A stretch of 38,942 nt of DNA from IMG/VR virus record IMGVR_UViG_3300011244_000004, positions 1-38,942 of that record, one strand, 5' to 3'. Of this stretch, positions 21,669 through 28,553 are shown one piece after another. The position numbers and the translations under genes were made by a program. This stretch comes from a virus. Below the pieces are notes generated by a model, which was not told where the DNA came from, searched no databases, and saw nothing but the letters and a program-made list of their open reading frames with translations. Position 1 is the first letter of the stretch. Each line of letters starts with the position of its first letter.

Positions 21669-22031
21669 ATGTGGCGCGGACTGCTGCTTGCCGTAGGACT
21701 GGTAGCGCTGTTGAGTCAGGCGGGGTGCGGCGACGGAGGGCCGGGGGCCGCGAAGCCGTTGGCCGTCGTGGGGGAGCCCCTGGTGACGCGCCCGAACCCG
21801 ACGACGGTCATGGCCGCCGGCCGGGTCAAGAACAGCGCGCAAGGAGTCATCTCCGGCATCGTCACCGTGACCCTGTTCGGCGCCGACGGGAAGATCGTCG
21901 GCACGGCGCAGGGCGCCGCCAACTCGGTGGCCCCCGGCGATGAGGTGACCTACCAGGCCATGGGGATCGTCACCGCCGACGCGCAGTGGACGCGGGTCGA
22001 GGCGAAGGTCACCACGCAGTTCGCCGGCTAG
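21669..22031 (+). CDS. Putative lipoprotein moron with FxLYD-like domain
   Basis: This 120-residue protein is encoded against the late operon, between the tail chaperone and the tape measure. It begins with a lipoprotein-type signal (WRGLLLAVGLVALLSQAGC, Cys20; the lipobox is imperfect because Gln stands at -3). The mature part (VMAAGRVKNSAQGVISGIVT, VTLFGADGKIVGTAQGAANS, VAPGDEVTYQAM) matches the FxLYD beta-sandwich pattern seen in bacterial lipoproteins. A membrane-anchored lipoprotein expressed from its own promoter in a prophage often alters the host surface or blocks superinfection. That role is inference. Confidence 0.7.
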   Translation: MWRGLLLAVGLVALLSQAGCGDGGPGAAKPLAVVGEPLVTRPNPTTVMAAGRVKNSAQGVISGIVTVTLFGADGKIVGTAQGAANSVAPGDEVTYQAMGIVTADAQWTRVEAKVTTQFAG

Positions 22032-22803
22032 CGTGCGGGCGTGGATGGCCGGCGGCGTTCCCGCTCCGCCTCCGCCTCGCCCTCCAGCCGCATAATCAGC
22101 AGCGCCTCCCGGATCTCGCCCACCGGCGCCTCGTCTACTTGCCAAGGGGGGACGTGCCAGCGCGCGGCCAGCGTGGCGCGGATGTAGCCCCACGGCACCG
22201 GTAGGCCCGCCTTGCGGCTGGCGCGCATCCATTTCTCTAGCGCCGCCTGTTCCCGCGGCGAATGAAGTTTGGGAGTTCTTCCGCCGCCTGCTTCTGCAGG
22301 GCGATGACCGCCGTCGCCAGCTCGGTGGGGATGCGCTCCCAGAAGGAGAGGTCCGAGGGCTGGGGGAGCAGGCTCCCGTCGAAGTCGGTCCAGCCGTTGT
22401 GCCACAGCACCACCTTCGAGAGGGCGGCGCGCATGAACTGCTCGCGCTCGTCCACCCAGGCGTTCAGCTCCTCCAGGGTGGCGCCCTGCTCGGGGTCGGG
22501 CCGGTCGCGGAAGGAGTTCCCGGCCATGTCCTGCTCCAACCGCTGGGGGTAGTTGACCCACAGGCGCACCTTGAAGCCGGGGTACTCGGGCACGTCGCGC
22601 TCGACCTCCCGCCGCCGGAGTTGGGGGCCGGCGGCGGGAGCCGCGCCCGCGGGTGCGGGAGCGGAGGCGAGAGGAACGGCGACTACCGTCGCTGGGGGGG
22701 CCGACGGCGGTAGCCCCTGGTGTGGCACCGCCCCGTTGCCCTGCGGCTCCTGCGCGGGGTCATCGGCCCGCTGCTCGATGACGACGTCGTACGCTTGTGA
22801 CAC
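22028..22803 (-). CDS. Tail assembly chaperone gpGT (-1 frameshift product)
   Basis: A -1 slip at CCCAAAC (22273-22267) joins 179 codons of gpG to a 79-codon second frame ending at 22028, giving 258 residues. The second-frame part (REQAALEKWMRASRKAGLPV...RWHVPPWQVDEAPVGEIREA) is well formed and has no start codon of its own. This matches the conserved gpG/gpGT arrangement of long-tailed phages, in which the longer form is made at low frequency and recruits the tape measure for tail tube assembly. Confidence 0.85.
22237..22803 (-). CDS. Tail assembly chaperone gpG
   Basis: This 188-residue protein is the unshifted product. It has a Pro/Ala-rich N-terminus and a conserved-looking domain (PGFKVRLWVNYPQRLEQDMA, LEELNAWVDEREQFMRAALS, VVLWHNGWTDFDGS). 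The start is GTG 22803, with AGGAGGG upstream; ATG starts further up fall in the spacer. The position between tail tube and tape measure is the standard one. Confidence 0.8.
   Translation of the reverse strand: MSQAYDVVIEQRADDPAQEPQGNGAVPHQGLPPSAPPATVVAVPLASAPAPAGAAPAAGPQLRRREVERDVPEYPGFKVRLWVNYPQRLEQDMAGNSFRDRPDPEQGATLEELNAWVDEREQFMRAALSKVVLWHNGWTDFDGSLLPQPSDLSFWERIPTELATAVIALQKQAAEELPNFIRRGNRRR
22241..22273 (-). other. Programmed -1 frameshift signal
   Basis: The heptamer C CCA AAC (22273-22267) is in the correct register of the gpG frame. Six bases later a hairpin CGCCGC (22260-22255), loop of 8, GCGGCG (22246-22241) provides a typical stimulator. The gpG stop (TAG) follows at once. Confidence 0.85.
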
Positions 22804-22935
22804 AGAAAAGCCCTCCTCTTGGTGTGAGAAGGGCCACTGAGGGCCACAAGCGGTGTGTGAGCAGTGCTGGTCCGGACCGGCTGGTCTCAATACGCAACCG
22901 GCACGCGAGGGCCGCTCCGAACCAGCCCGCCACCC

Positions 22936-23160
22936 TCAGTCTAGCACGACCGGTTCCGGGTCGCCGCTCTCGTTCGAGTGACCCGACTTACACCGGATGT
23001 GCCAGGGGCGGGCGGCGCTTTCGGCCAGCACGCGCCCGCATTCCCAGCACCTAGGACGATGGTCAACCACGAGTTGCCACGCCCCCGGGCGCACCTCCGC
23101 CGTCTGGAGCGGCCGACCCTTGGGGTCGGCCCGTGGGGCGGGCGCTACCGGGGGAGACAC
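22936..23160 (-). CDS. Zinc-ribbon small protein between tail genes
   Basis: Up to 74 residues. The C-terminal part CWECGRVLAESAARPWHIRC then KSGHS is a CxxC...C..H zinc site resembling small Com-like phage proteins. GTG 23160 lacks a good ribosome site; an internal GTG at VRPGAW follows GGAG closely. The HNH cassette lies directly upstream and may have removed the native start. The 132 bases from its stop to the gpG start contain no gene that I can see. Confidence 0.5.
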   Translation of the reverse strand: MSPPVAPAPRADPKGRPLQTAEVRPGAWQLVVDHRPRCWECGRVLAESAARPWHIRCKSGHSNESGDPEPVVLD

Positions 23161-23183
23161 GGCGCGCCCCAGGGAGCGGATGG

Positions 23184-23242
23184 TAAAATAGGGGGGTAGA
23201 GAAGTGCCGCCGCGGTGTTGGAAGCACCCGGCGGCGTGGCAC
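23184..23242 (+). ncRNA. Structured leader of HNH cassette 2
   Basis: TAAAAT (23184-23189) is followed by a hairpin at 23206-23235: GCCGCCG, bulged C, GGTG, loop TTGGAAG, CACC, CGGCGGC, then GTGGCAC. The architecture equals that of the leader at 15485-15540. The paired changes (G-C to C-G in the lower stem, C-G to G-C in the upper stem) keep the pairing. Confidence 0.6.
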
Positions 23243-23261
23243 TCACGGATGGAGGTCCGCT

Positions 23262-23870
23262 GTGCAGAATGAGTTTACCGAGTCCGACCGCGCCCGCTTT
23301 TGGGCGAAGGTCGACAAAACCCCCACCTGTTGGCTCTGGCGTGGCGGGTTCTTCAACGCCGGGTACGGCTGCTTCTTCCTGCATGGTCGGTCTCAGATGG
23401 CCCACCGGATCGCCTGGCAGCTGCTCCACGGCCCGATCCCCGACGAGACGCCCTGTGTGCTGCACCACTGCGACGTGAAGGCGTGCGTTAACGCCGAGCG
23501 GTGTCTCTTCTTGGGGACGATGGCTGACAACATGGCGGATCGGGACGCCAAGGGACGGCAGGCGTCCGGCGACCGGAGCGGCGCCCGCCTCCACCCCGAA
23601 CGTCTCCGACGGGGCGACAATCATCCGCTCCGCCTCAATCCAGGAGCCGCCGCCCGCGGTATCCGCCACGGCTCGGTCACGAAGCCGGGGCAGGTCCGGC
23701 GCGGTGAGACGCACGGTCGGGCGCTGCTGACGGACGACGACGTTCGGGCCATCAGAGACCAGTACGCCCAAGGCGGCATCAGTCAGGCCGCCCTGGGCGC
23801 TGCGTACGGCGTCGATCAACGAACCGTCAGCCTCATCGTGCTCGGCAAGGGATGGAAACACATAGTCTAA
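23262..23870 (+). CDS. HNH homing endonuclease (cassette 2)
   Basis: This 202-residue paralogue of the 15561 nuclease shares ARFWAKVDKTPTCWLWRGG, SQMAHRIAWQLLHGPIPDET, VLHHCDVKACVNAERCLFLG (the HNH core) and a C-terminal HTH (IRDQYAQGGISQAALGAAYG). GTG 23262 has GGAGG upstream. It is encoded against the late operon, immediately downstream of the tail tube gene, and the two genes converge with only 9 bases between stop codons. It lacks the extra N-terminal zinc knuckle of cassette 1. Confidence 0.88.
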   Translation: MQNEFTESDRARFWAKVDKTPTCWLWRGGFFNAGYGCFFLHGRSQMAHRIAWQLLHGPIPDETPCVLHHCDVKACVNAERCLFLGTMADNMADRDAKGRQASGDRSGARLHPERLRRGDNHPLRLNPGAAARGIRHGSVTKPGQVRRGETHGRALLTDDDVRAIRDQYAQGGISQAALGAAYGVDQRTVSLIVLGKGWKHIV

Positions 23871-23880
23871 GACTATGTGT
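23858..23880. terminator. Palindrome at the HNH2 / tail-tube junction
   Basis: ACACATAGTCT and AGACTATGTGT are perfect 11-bp inverted repeats around a single A (23869). They span the HNH stop codon and reach the last base of the tail tube stop. The repeat is AT-richer than its surroundings and symmetric, so it could work as a bidirectional terminator, although no T-tract is present. It could also mark the cassette boundary. Confidence 0.5.
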
Positions 23881-24869
23881 CACCAATTTGTCACCCTCGT
23901 CGACTGCGTCTGAATCCGCATGCCGAACGCGGGCGTCGGATCATAAATGAAACCGAAACTTCCCTCATACGTTCGTGTCCCCTCGTCTTCGCCCAACAGG
24001 TTCATGGACGTCCACACCAGGGGGATGTCGACGACCATCTGCTGGTAGTACGTGGTCTCGATCAGGTCGTTGGTGCCGAACTTGAGACGCACCCGACGCT
24101 TGGTGGAGGCGACGAAGTTGTTGTACTCGGTCAGGGCCTGCGCCCCCGCCGCCTCGAAGACGAGCGAGCCGGTGACCTCCATCGGGTTGACCACCGCGCT
24201 CTGCATGGCGTTCGTGTTGGCGGCGGTGAACTTGCGCCCGAGGTTGTTCGAGAGGGTGATCGACCACGACACGATGCTCTGCGCGGCGGCGATGACGGTG
24301 GTGCCGTAGTTGTCGGCCCCGCCGAAGGCGTCGATGGCCAACGTCGTTTCCCAGCCCTCGAAGAAGGAAGGCACCCGGGCGGTGGCCGTGCCGGTCAGGG
24401 CCGTCTGCGTGACGTTGGCGGCGAACAGCTCGCCGGAGATGGTGTTGGCCCCGTTGGCGCTCCCGTCGATCTTGAGGGTGTTGACGTAGCAGCCCGTCAT
24501 CTGCCACGGGCGCGCGCCGTCGTACCACTGGATCGTGCCCGACGAGTTCGTGCCGGGAACGAACGTGTGCAGCCGGACGGTGCCGGCCGGGGTGGTGATC
24601 GTGGCCGGGCCGAAAAACATGGCCAGGATCTCATTGGCCTCGTCGCACGAGACCGGCAGCGAGAACGTCCCGACGGGCATGGCCGGACCGGGCGTGGCCT
24701 CCAGCGTGTTGTCGCGGGTGCCCGTAAGGAACTGGTGCCGGCGGTTCTCGCCGCCCCGGTTGAACCCGGCGCCGGGCATGAAGTAGATCCGCCTCGACGG
24801 CGCAACTCCGGTGCCGTACGTGCTTTCGAGTCCCGCACGGAACTCCTGCAAAGTGAGTTGGCCTGGCAT
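23880..24869 (-). CDS. Major tail tube protein
   Basis: This 329-residue protein is the probable subunit of the tail tube. It has the phage-tube pattern: QEFRAGLESTYGTGVAPSRR at the N-terminus, a hydrophilic early loop (GGENRRHQFLTGTRDNTLEA), and beta strands such as TGCYVNTLKIDGSANGANTI, SGELFAANV and SIVSWSITLSNNLGRKFTAA. ATG 24869 has AAGGAG upstream. Gene order (terminator, small gene, tube, chaperone, tape measure) agrees. Confidence 0.85.
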   Translation of the reverse strand: MPGQLTLQEFRAGLESTYGTGVAPSRRIYFMPGAGFNRGGENRRHQFLTGTRDNTLEATPGPAMPVGTFSLPVSCDEANEILAMFFGPATITTPAGTVRLHTFVPGTNSSGTIQWYDGARPWQMTGCYVNTLKIDGSANGANTISGELFAANVTQTALTGTATARVPSFFEGWETTLAIDAFGGADNYGTTVIAAAQSIVSWSITLSNNLGRKFTAANTNAMQSAVVNPMEVTGSLVFEAAGAQALTEYNNFVASTKRRVRLKFGTNDLIETTYYQQMVVDIPLVWTSMNLLGEDEGTRTYEGSFGFIYDPTPAFGMRIQTQSTRVTNW

Positions 24870-24873
24870 CGGG

Positions 24874-25134
24874 TTACTCCTTCACCGCCGCAGCGGGAGC
24901 CGCACGGCCACTGCTGCGCTTGTGTTCGGCGTCGGTGCCCGCCTCGTAGAGGGGGCTCTCCCGGACGGCGGACCGGGCGCCGGGGGACAGGACGGACCAA
25001 TCGTCGTCGGTCAGGTCGCGCGCCGGCAGGTTGTGGACGATCCCGTCCTCGTCCCGGTGCTGGGCCCACTGGCTGCCGTCGTCCGGCCCGACCCACTTGG
25101 CCCGCACGCGGTCGTGGGTGCTGCTCTCGCTCAT
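24874..25134 (-). CDS. Small acidic protein before the tail tube
   Basis: This 86-residue hydrophilic protein (HRDEDGIVHNLPARDLTDDD) ends in an Ala-rich, basic tail. GAGG precedes ATG 25134. Its N-terminal half is probably a small beta domain. The function is unknown; a tail-assembly accessory role is inferred from position. Confidence 0.55.
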   Translation of the reverse strand: MSESSTHDRVRAKWVGPDDGSQWAQHRDEDGIVHNLPARDLTDDDWSVLSPGARSAVRESPLYEAGTDAEHKRSSGRAAPAAAVKE

Positions 25135-25160
25135 GGCTTCGTCCTCACTTCGGTTCGGGC

Positions 25161-25589
25161 TCAGAAGGTCGTGGATTGGGTGACGGTCACCAGCACCGGG
25201 AACACGCGGAACTCGCGCCCGGCGATGGGCTGGTACGTGGGGCTATCCCCCAAGGAGAAGTCCCAGTCCATGGCGTCGCACGTCCCGGCCAAGTCGGTCC
25301 GTTTCTCGACGGTGAGCGCCACGGCCAGGGCGTCGACCCAGGCCGCCAGGGTGGTCTCTGCGCTCGCCTCCGCCCCCTCGACGGCGTAGGCGAAGCCGAT
25401 GAAGTAGTTGGCGTCCCGGCGCAGCACGCCCACGGGCTGCACCACGGTGCGCTGGCCGGCGAGGGCGATGTAGGCCACCACCTGGCTGCCCGGGCTCTCC
25501 GGCACGCCGACGTACACCGCCTGCATGCCCGGCAGGGCCTCCAGGACGGCCACCAGACGGTTGAGGGGGGCGAGGCTGTCCAGTGCCAC
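25161..25589 (-). CDS. Tail terminator-like protein
   Basis: This 142-residue alpha/beta protein has the profile of siphovirus tail terminators (gpU-like): NRLVAVLEALPGMQAVYVGV, VVQPVGVLRRDANYFIGFAY and a C-terminal FRVFPVLVTVTQSTTF strand. It would cap the tail tube and join it to the head. GTG 25589 lies two bases after the upstream stop. The identification rests on gene order and secondary-structure pattern. Confidence 0.6.
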   Translation of the reverse strand: MALDSLAPLNRLVAVLEALPGMQAVYVGVPESPGSQVVAYIALAGQRTVVQPVGVLRRDANYFIGFAYAVEGAEASAETTLAAWVDALAVALTVEKRTDLAGTCDAMDWDFSLGDSPTYQPIAGREFRVFPVLVTVTQSTTF

Positions 25590-25591
25590 CG

Positions 25592-25957
25592 CTAGAGCCT
25601 CCCGCCCGTAGTGGTGTGGATCGAGCCTCGAAGATTGCCGGTGTCCACCCGCGCCCGCTGCTGGGCGCCTCCCTGCACCTTGAACCCCAGGCCGTGCATG
25701 GCCCCCCGGACCGAGGCGGCGCCCTTGGGCAGAGCGGCGGTGATGGCCGGGCCGATGGCGGGCGTGACGGCGGCGAGGGCGTCCCGCAGGAAGTGGGTGC
25801 CGGACTGGAAGCGCGTCCCCTCCTCCTGGTAGATGGCGTAGTCCACGGTGGTGCCGATCAACACCGTGGTAGACGCCAGCGCGGCGGCGCCCTCTCGGTA
25901 CTGGGCCGTCATCTTGACGGCCTCGGGGACGCCGCGGATCACGACCGTGACGGGCAT
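25592..25957 (-). CDS. HK97 gp10-like head-tail protein
   Basis: This 121-residue protein contains YAIYQEEGTRFQSGTHFLRD, the typical signature of the HK97-gp10/phage tail-component family, and a C-terminal RVDTGNLRGSIH motif. These proteins take part in head-tail or tail completion. ATG 25957 follows the upstream stop directly. Confidence 0.75.
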   Translation of the reverse strand: MPVTVVIRGVPEAVKMTAQYREGAAALASTTVLIGTTVDYAIYQEEGTRFQSGTHFLRDALAAVTPAIGPAITAALPKGAASVRGAMHGLGFKVQGGAQQRARVDTGNLRGSIHTTTGGRL

Positions 25958-25958
25958 C

Positions 25959-26315
25959 TCAGAGGGCCCTCACCAGTTCCACTTGGAAGGCGATCGTCGC
26001 GCCCGATACCGGCGCCTTGACCGGCAACGGCGAGCCCGGCGTGGTGGGGTTCCAGCGCACGCCCTCGGCCAACACCTGGAAGGCGACCGCGGGCAGGGTG
26101 TCGTCCGGCGACCACTGGAACTGGCGCCGGGCGGCCAGCTCTGCCCGGGCGGGCCCGGTGGGGGCCGGCTGCAGCGAGAGCGCGTCCACCCGGCAGGGGA
26201 AGGCGGCCACGGCCAACACCGTGAAGGTGCCGGTGCCGGCGCCCGTGCCGGCGGCGCGGGTGTAGAGGGCCACGGTGTCCCGGAAGTAGCGCCGGGGCGT
26301 CATCAGGCGGGGCAT
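25959..26315 (-). CDS. Head closure / head-tail joining protein
   Basis: This 118-residue protein opens with RLMTPRRYFRDTVALYTRAA and carries PCRVDALSLQ and a long beta region ending FQVELVRAL, a pattern like phage head-tail joining (stopper) proteins. ATG 26315 was chosen because the upstream stop is at 26318; longer forms are shadow. Confidence 0.6.
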   Translation of the reverse strand: MPRLMTPRRYFRDTVALYTRAAGTGAGTGTFTVLAVAAFPCRVDALSLQPAPTGPARAELAARRQFQWSPDDTLPAVAFQVLAEGVRWNPTTPGSPLPVKAPVSGATIAFQVELVRAL

Positions 26316-26317
26316 AG

Positions 26318-26788
26318 CTAGGGCAGCACCCGTTCGTCGGCGCTCAGCGACGCGTAGGGGTCGTGTGGCCGGAACACGGCGTCGATGCCCAGAGCGAAGG
26401 CGCCCTGTGCCGTGTCGTACCCGGCGGCCTCGGCTTCGGCCCGGGCCAACTCCGCCGTGATCTGCTTGTAGAGCTGGCCCCGGGACTCGGAGGTGCCCGC
26501 CGAGGCGAAGTCGAACTCCCCGGCGGCGCGCCCGGCCGCGAGGCGCCACGCCTCGCGCCGGGCCAGGACGAGCAACCGCTGGAGATCGGTCGCGCCCGAG
26601 AGGGCGTCCCCTGCCAGGTAGGCGTCGCCGTAGTAGGCCAGCACCGTATGGAGGATCGCCACGTCGTATGAGCCGCGGGCGTCGTCGTCGCCCCCGGGCG
26701 ACAGCCCGAGGACGTCCGCGACCGTGCCCAGCACCGTATGGAGGTACTGGGCCAGCCAGGGTTCGGTCAGCGTCGCCGGGGGCAGCAC
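26318..26788 (-). CDS. Head-tail connector (adaptor) protein
   Basis: This 156-residue, largely helical protein (DVAILHTVLAYYGDAYLAGD, LQRLLVLARREAWRLAAGRA, QLYKQITAELARAEAEAAGY) sits in the adaptor position between capsid and stopper genes. Adaptors of this type attach to the portal. The start at 26788 lies nine bases after the upstream stop. Confidence 0.65.
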   Translation of the reverse strand: MLPPATLTEPWLAQYLHTVLGTVADVLGLSPGGDDDARGSYDVAILHTVLAYYGDAYLAGDALSGATDLQRLLVLARREAWRLAAGRAAGEFDFASAGTSESRGQLYKQITAELARAEAEAAGYDTAQGAFALGIDAVFRPHDPYASLSADERVLP

Positions 26789-26797
26789 CGCAGGCGC

Positions 26798-27004
26798 CTA
26801 CTTCTTGCCCTTGAAGGGCTCGCCGTTGGCGTCCACGTCACGGCCGTCGGCCGTGACGTAGTGGCCGCCCTCGACCGTCTCGTCGAGACGCTTGTCGGCC
26901 GCCTCGGCGGCGTCGTCGGCCATGACCCGCTGCACCCGCTCCTGCGGCGTCTCCGCCTTGGCGGGGGCATCCTGGGGCGCGTCGTCGCGTTTCTGATCAG
27001 CCAT
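26798..27004 (-). CDS. Small charged protein after the capsid gene
   Basis: This 68-residue, strongly hydrophilic protein (QKRDDAPQDAPAKAETPQER, VTADGRDVDANGEPFKGKK) is found in many siphoviruses directly after the capsid gene, without known function. GGAGG precedes ATG 27004. Confidence 0.6.
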   Translation of the reverse strand: MADQKRDDAPQDAPAKAETPQERVQRVMADDAAEAADKRLDETVEGGHYVTADGRDVDANGEPFKGKK

Positions 27005-27017
27005 CGTGATGCCCTCC

Positions 27018-28079
27018 TTAGTTCAGGGTGGGATCGGCGTAGGTGGCGTTGCCGGTGTAGAGCACGGCGCCGTTCGTGCGGTTCCACACGCCGATGCCGA
27101 ACTCGTGGGCCAGCACCCGCGCCCGTAGGGGGTGGCTCTCCTCGTCCGCCTCGAGGTTCAGCCCGCGGGGGCCGACGTTGGGGACGCGCATCACCAGGGG
27201 CTTCGGCGCGCCGTCCATGAAGCAGAGGACGTAGGAGGCGGGCACCCACGGCTTGACCACGATCTCGGCCCCGCGGTAGGTGCCGATGGCCCGGTCGTAC
27301 AGGTTGAAGGGGTCGATGGTGCGGTTGCTGCTCACGGCGTTGTTCGCCGGCACCACGCCGGGGTAGTTGTAGGCCACGAAGCCCACGAAGCCGGACACGG
27401 CCACTTCCTGCGCCCGGTTGATGTAGACCTTGGCCATGCCCGTGGCGTAGTGCTCCACCACCGTCTCGATCAGGGCCGTCAGGTCGGCGGCCACGAAGGA
27501 GCCGGTGCCCAGGTAATGGGTGTGGGTCGACGCCGTGAAGGACACGCCCGACGGCCCCATCGGGATCGCCATCGAGTCGGCGTTGACCAGCCGCTTGACG
27601 GACAGGTCGATGCGGTCCTCGGCGCGCCCGGCCAGTCGGTCGTTGAAGGTGTAGTTGGTGGAGCGGAACAGGGCCCGCTTCAGCTCGCGCTGCTGCATCC
27701 GCCGGTCGGCCGCCAGGATGGCGTCGAACTGGGCGGCCAGCTGCTGGGCCGAGACGCGGGCGAAGAAGTGGCGCGTCCACTGCACGGCGGCGGCGGTGCG
27801 GCGCAGCGGGAACCCGACGGTGGCGCCCGCCGTCACCTTCTGGGCGTCCGGCGTGCCGAACTCGTCGATCTCTTCCATGACGGCTTCGTCGTTGCCGCCG
27901 TAGACGCGCTGGCGGTCGGTGGTGACGTCCATCAGCGAGCCGACCATGTCGGCCAGCAGGGCGTTGTGCGCCGTGAGCGCGTCGTTGATGGCCATCCAGG
28001 CGTTGTCCTCGCCGATGTCCTGGATGGTGGTGTTGGTGTTGCGGAGCAGGTCGAGCGTGTAGAGCGTTCCGAAGGCCAT
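27018..28079 (-). CDS. HK97-fold major capsid protein
   Basis: This 353-residue main shell protein shows the arrangement of HK97-type capsids: an N-terminal arm, a long helical spine (VSAQQLAAQFDAILAADRRM), the tyrosine-rich strand region FRSTNYTFNDRLAGRAEDRI, and a P-domain/A-domain with AVSGFVGFVAYNYPGVVPAN and VNADSMAIPMGPSGVSFTAS. GGAAGAGGAGAACGAG precedes the ATG. It follows the scaffold and decoration genes. Confidence 0.88.
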   Translation of the reverse strand: MAFGTLYTLDLLRNTNTTIQDIGEDNAWMAINDALTAHNALLADMVGSLMDVTTDRQRVYGGNDEAVMEEIDEFGTPDAQKVTAGATVGFPLRRTAAAVQWTRHFFARVSAQQLAAQFDAILAADRRMQQRELKRALFRSTNYTFNDRLAGRAEDRIDLSVKRLVNADSMAIPMGPSGVSFTASTHTHYLGTGSFVAADLTALIETVVEHYATGMAKVYINRAQEVAVSGFVGFVAYNYPGVVPANNAVSSNRTIDPFNLYDRAIGTYRGAEIVVKPWVPASYVLCFMDGAPKPLVMRVPNVGPRGLNLEADEESHPLRARVLAHEFGIGVWNRTNGAVLYTGNATYADPTLN

Positions 28080-28106
28080 CTCGTTCTCCTCTTCCTATCC
28101 CGCTGC

Positions 28107-28502
28107 CTAGTACCGGCTCGCGAACAGGCGGATGCGAGTGGCGTCGACGACGAACCCGATGGGGGCCGTCCCGCCGGTGGTCGCGGCGTCGTCCAGCAGC
28201 CCCGCGGTGGTGCTGAGGAAGACGTTGGCGCCCGGGGTCAGCGCGGCGCCGTAGCGCCAGTTGGCGTCCATGACCAGGGTCACCGCCTCGCCGATCGCGG
28301 TGATCTGGGAGGCGAAGCCCCGGACTTTGGCCGCCGCGTTGGCGGCGGTGCCGGTGCTCTTCATCACCAGGCCGGTGGACGCGATGTAGCAGGCGTCCCC
28401 GGCGGCCAGCACTTCGCCGGCCACCAGGCCGGTCAAGCGGTCCTTCTGGGGCACCAGCAAGGACGAGAAGGAGGGCGTACCCACCTTCGTTATCGCAGCC
28501 AT
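28107..28502 (-). CDS. Capsid decoration / DUF2190-like protein
   Basis: This 131-residue beta-rich protein has a pattern shared with DUF2190/head decoration proteins (TGLVAGEVLAAGDACYIAST, VTLVMDANWRYGAALTPGAN, GFVVDATRIRLFASRY). It lies between scaffold and capsid. ATG 28502 has GGAG upstream. Confidence 0.75.
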   Translation of the reverse strand: MAAITKVGTPSFSSLLVPQKDRLTGLVAGEVLAAGDACYIASTGLVMKSTGTAANAAAKVRGFASQITAIGEAVTLVMDANWRYGAALTPGANVFLSTTAGLLDDAATTGGTAPIGFVVDATRIRLFASRY

Positions 28503-28553
28503 GAGGTTGCTCCGTGTCTCTCTGCCGGCGCCCCTCCGTGTTCGTGGAGGGGG

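Noticed and set aside
23877-25595. Plus-strand 572-codon frame
   Set aside because: It is antisense to tail tube and terminator genes, which are clearly real on the other strand.
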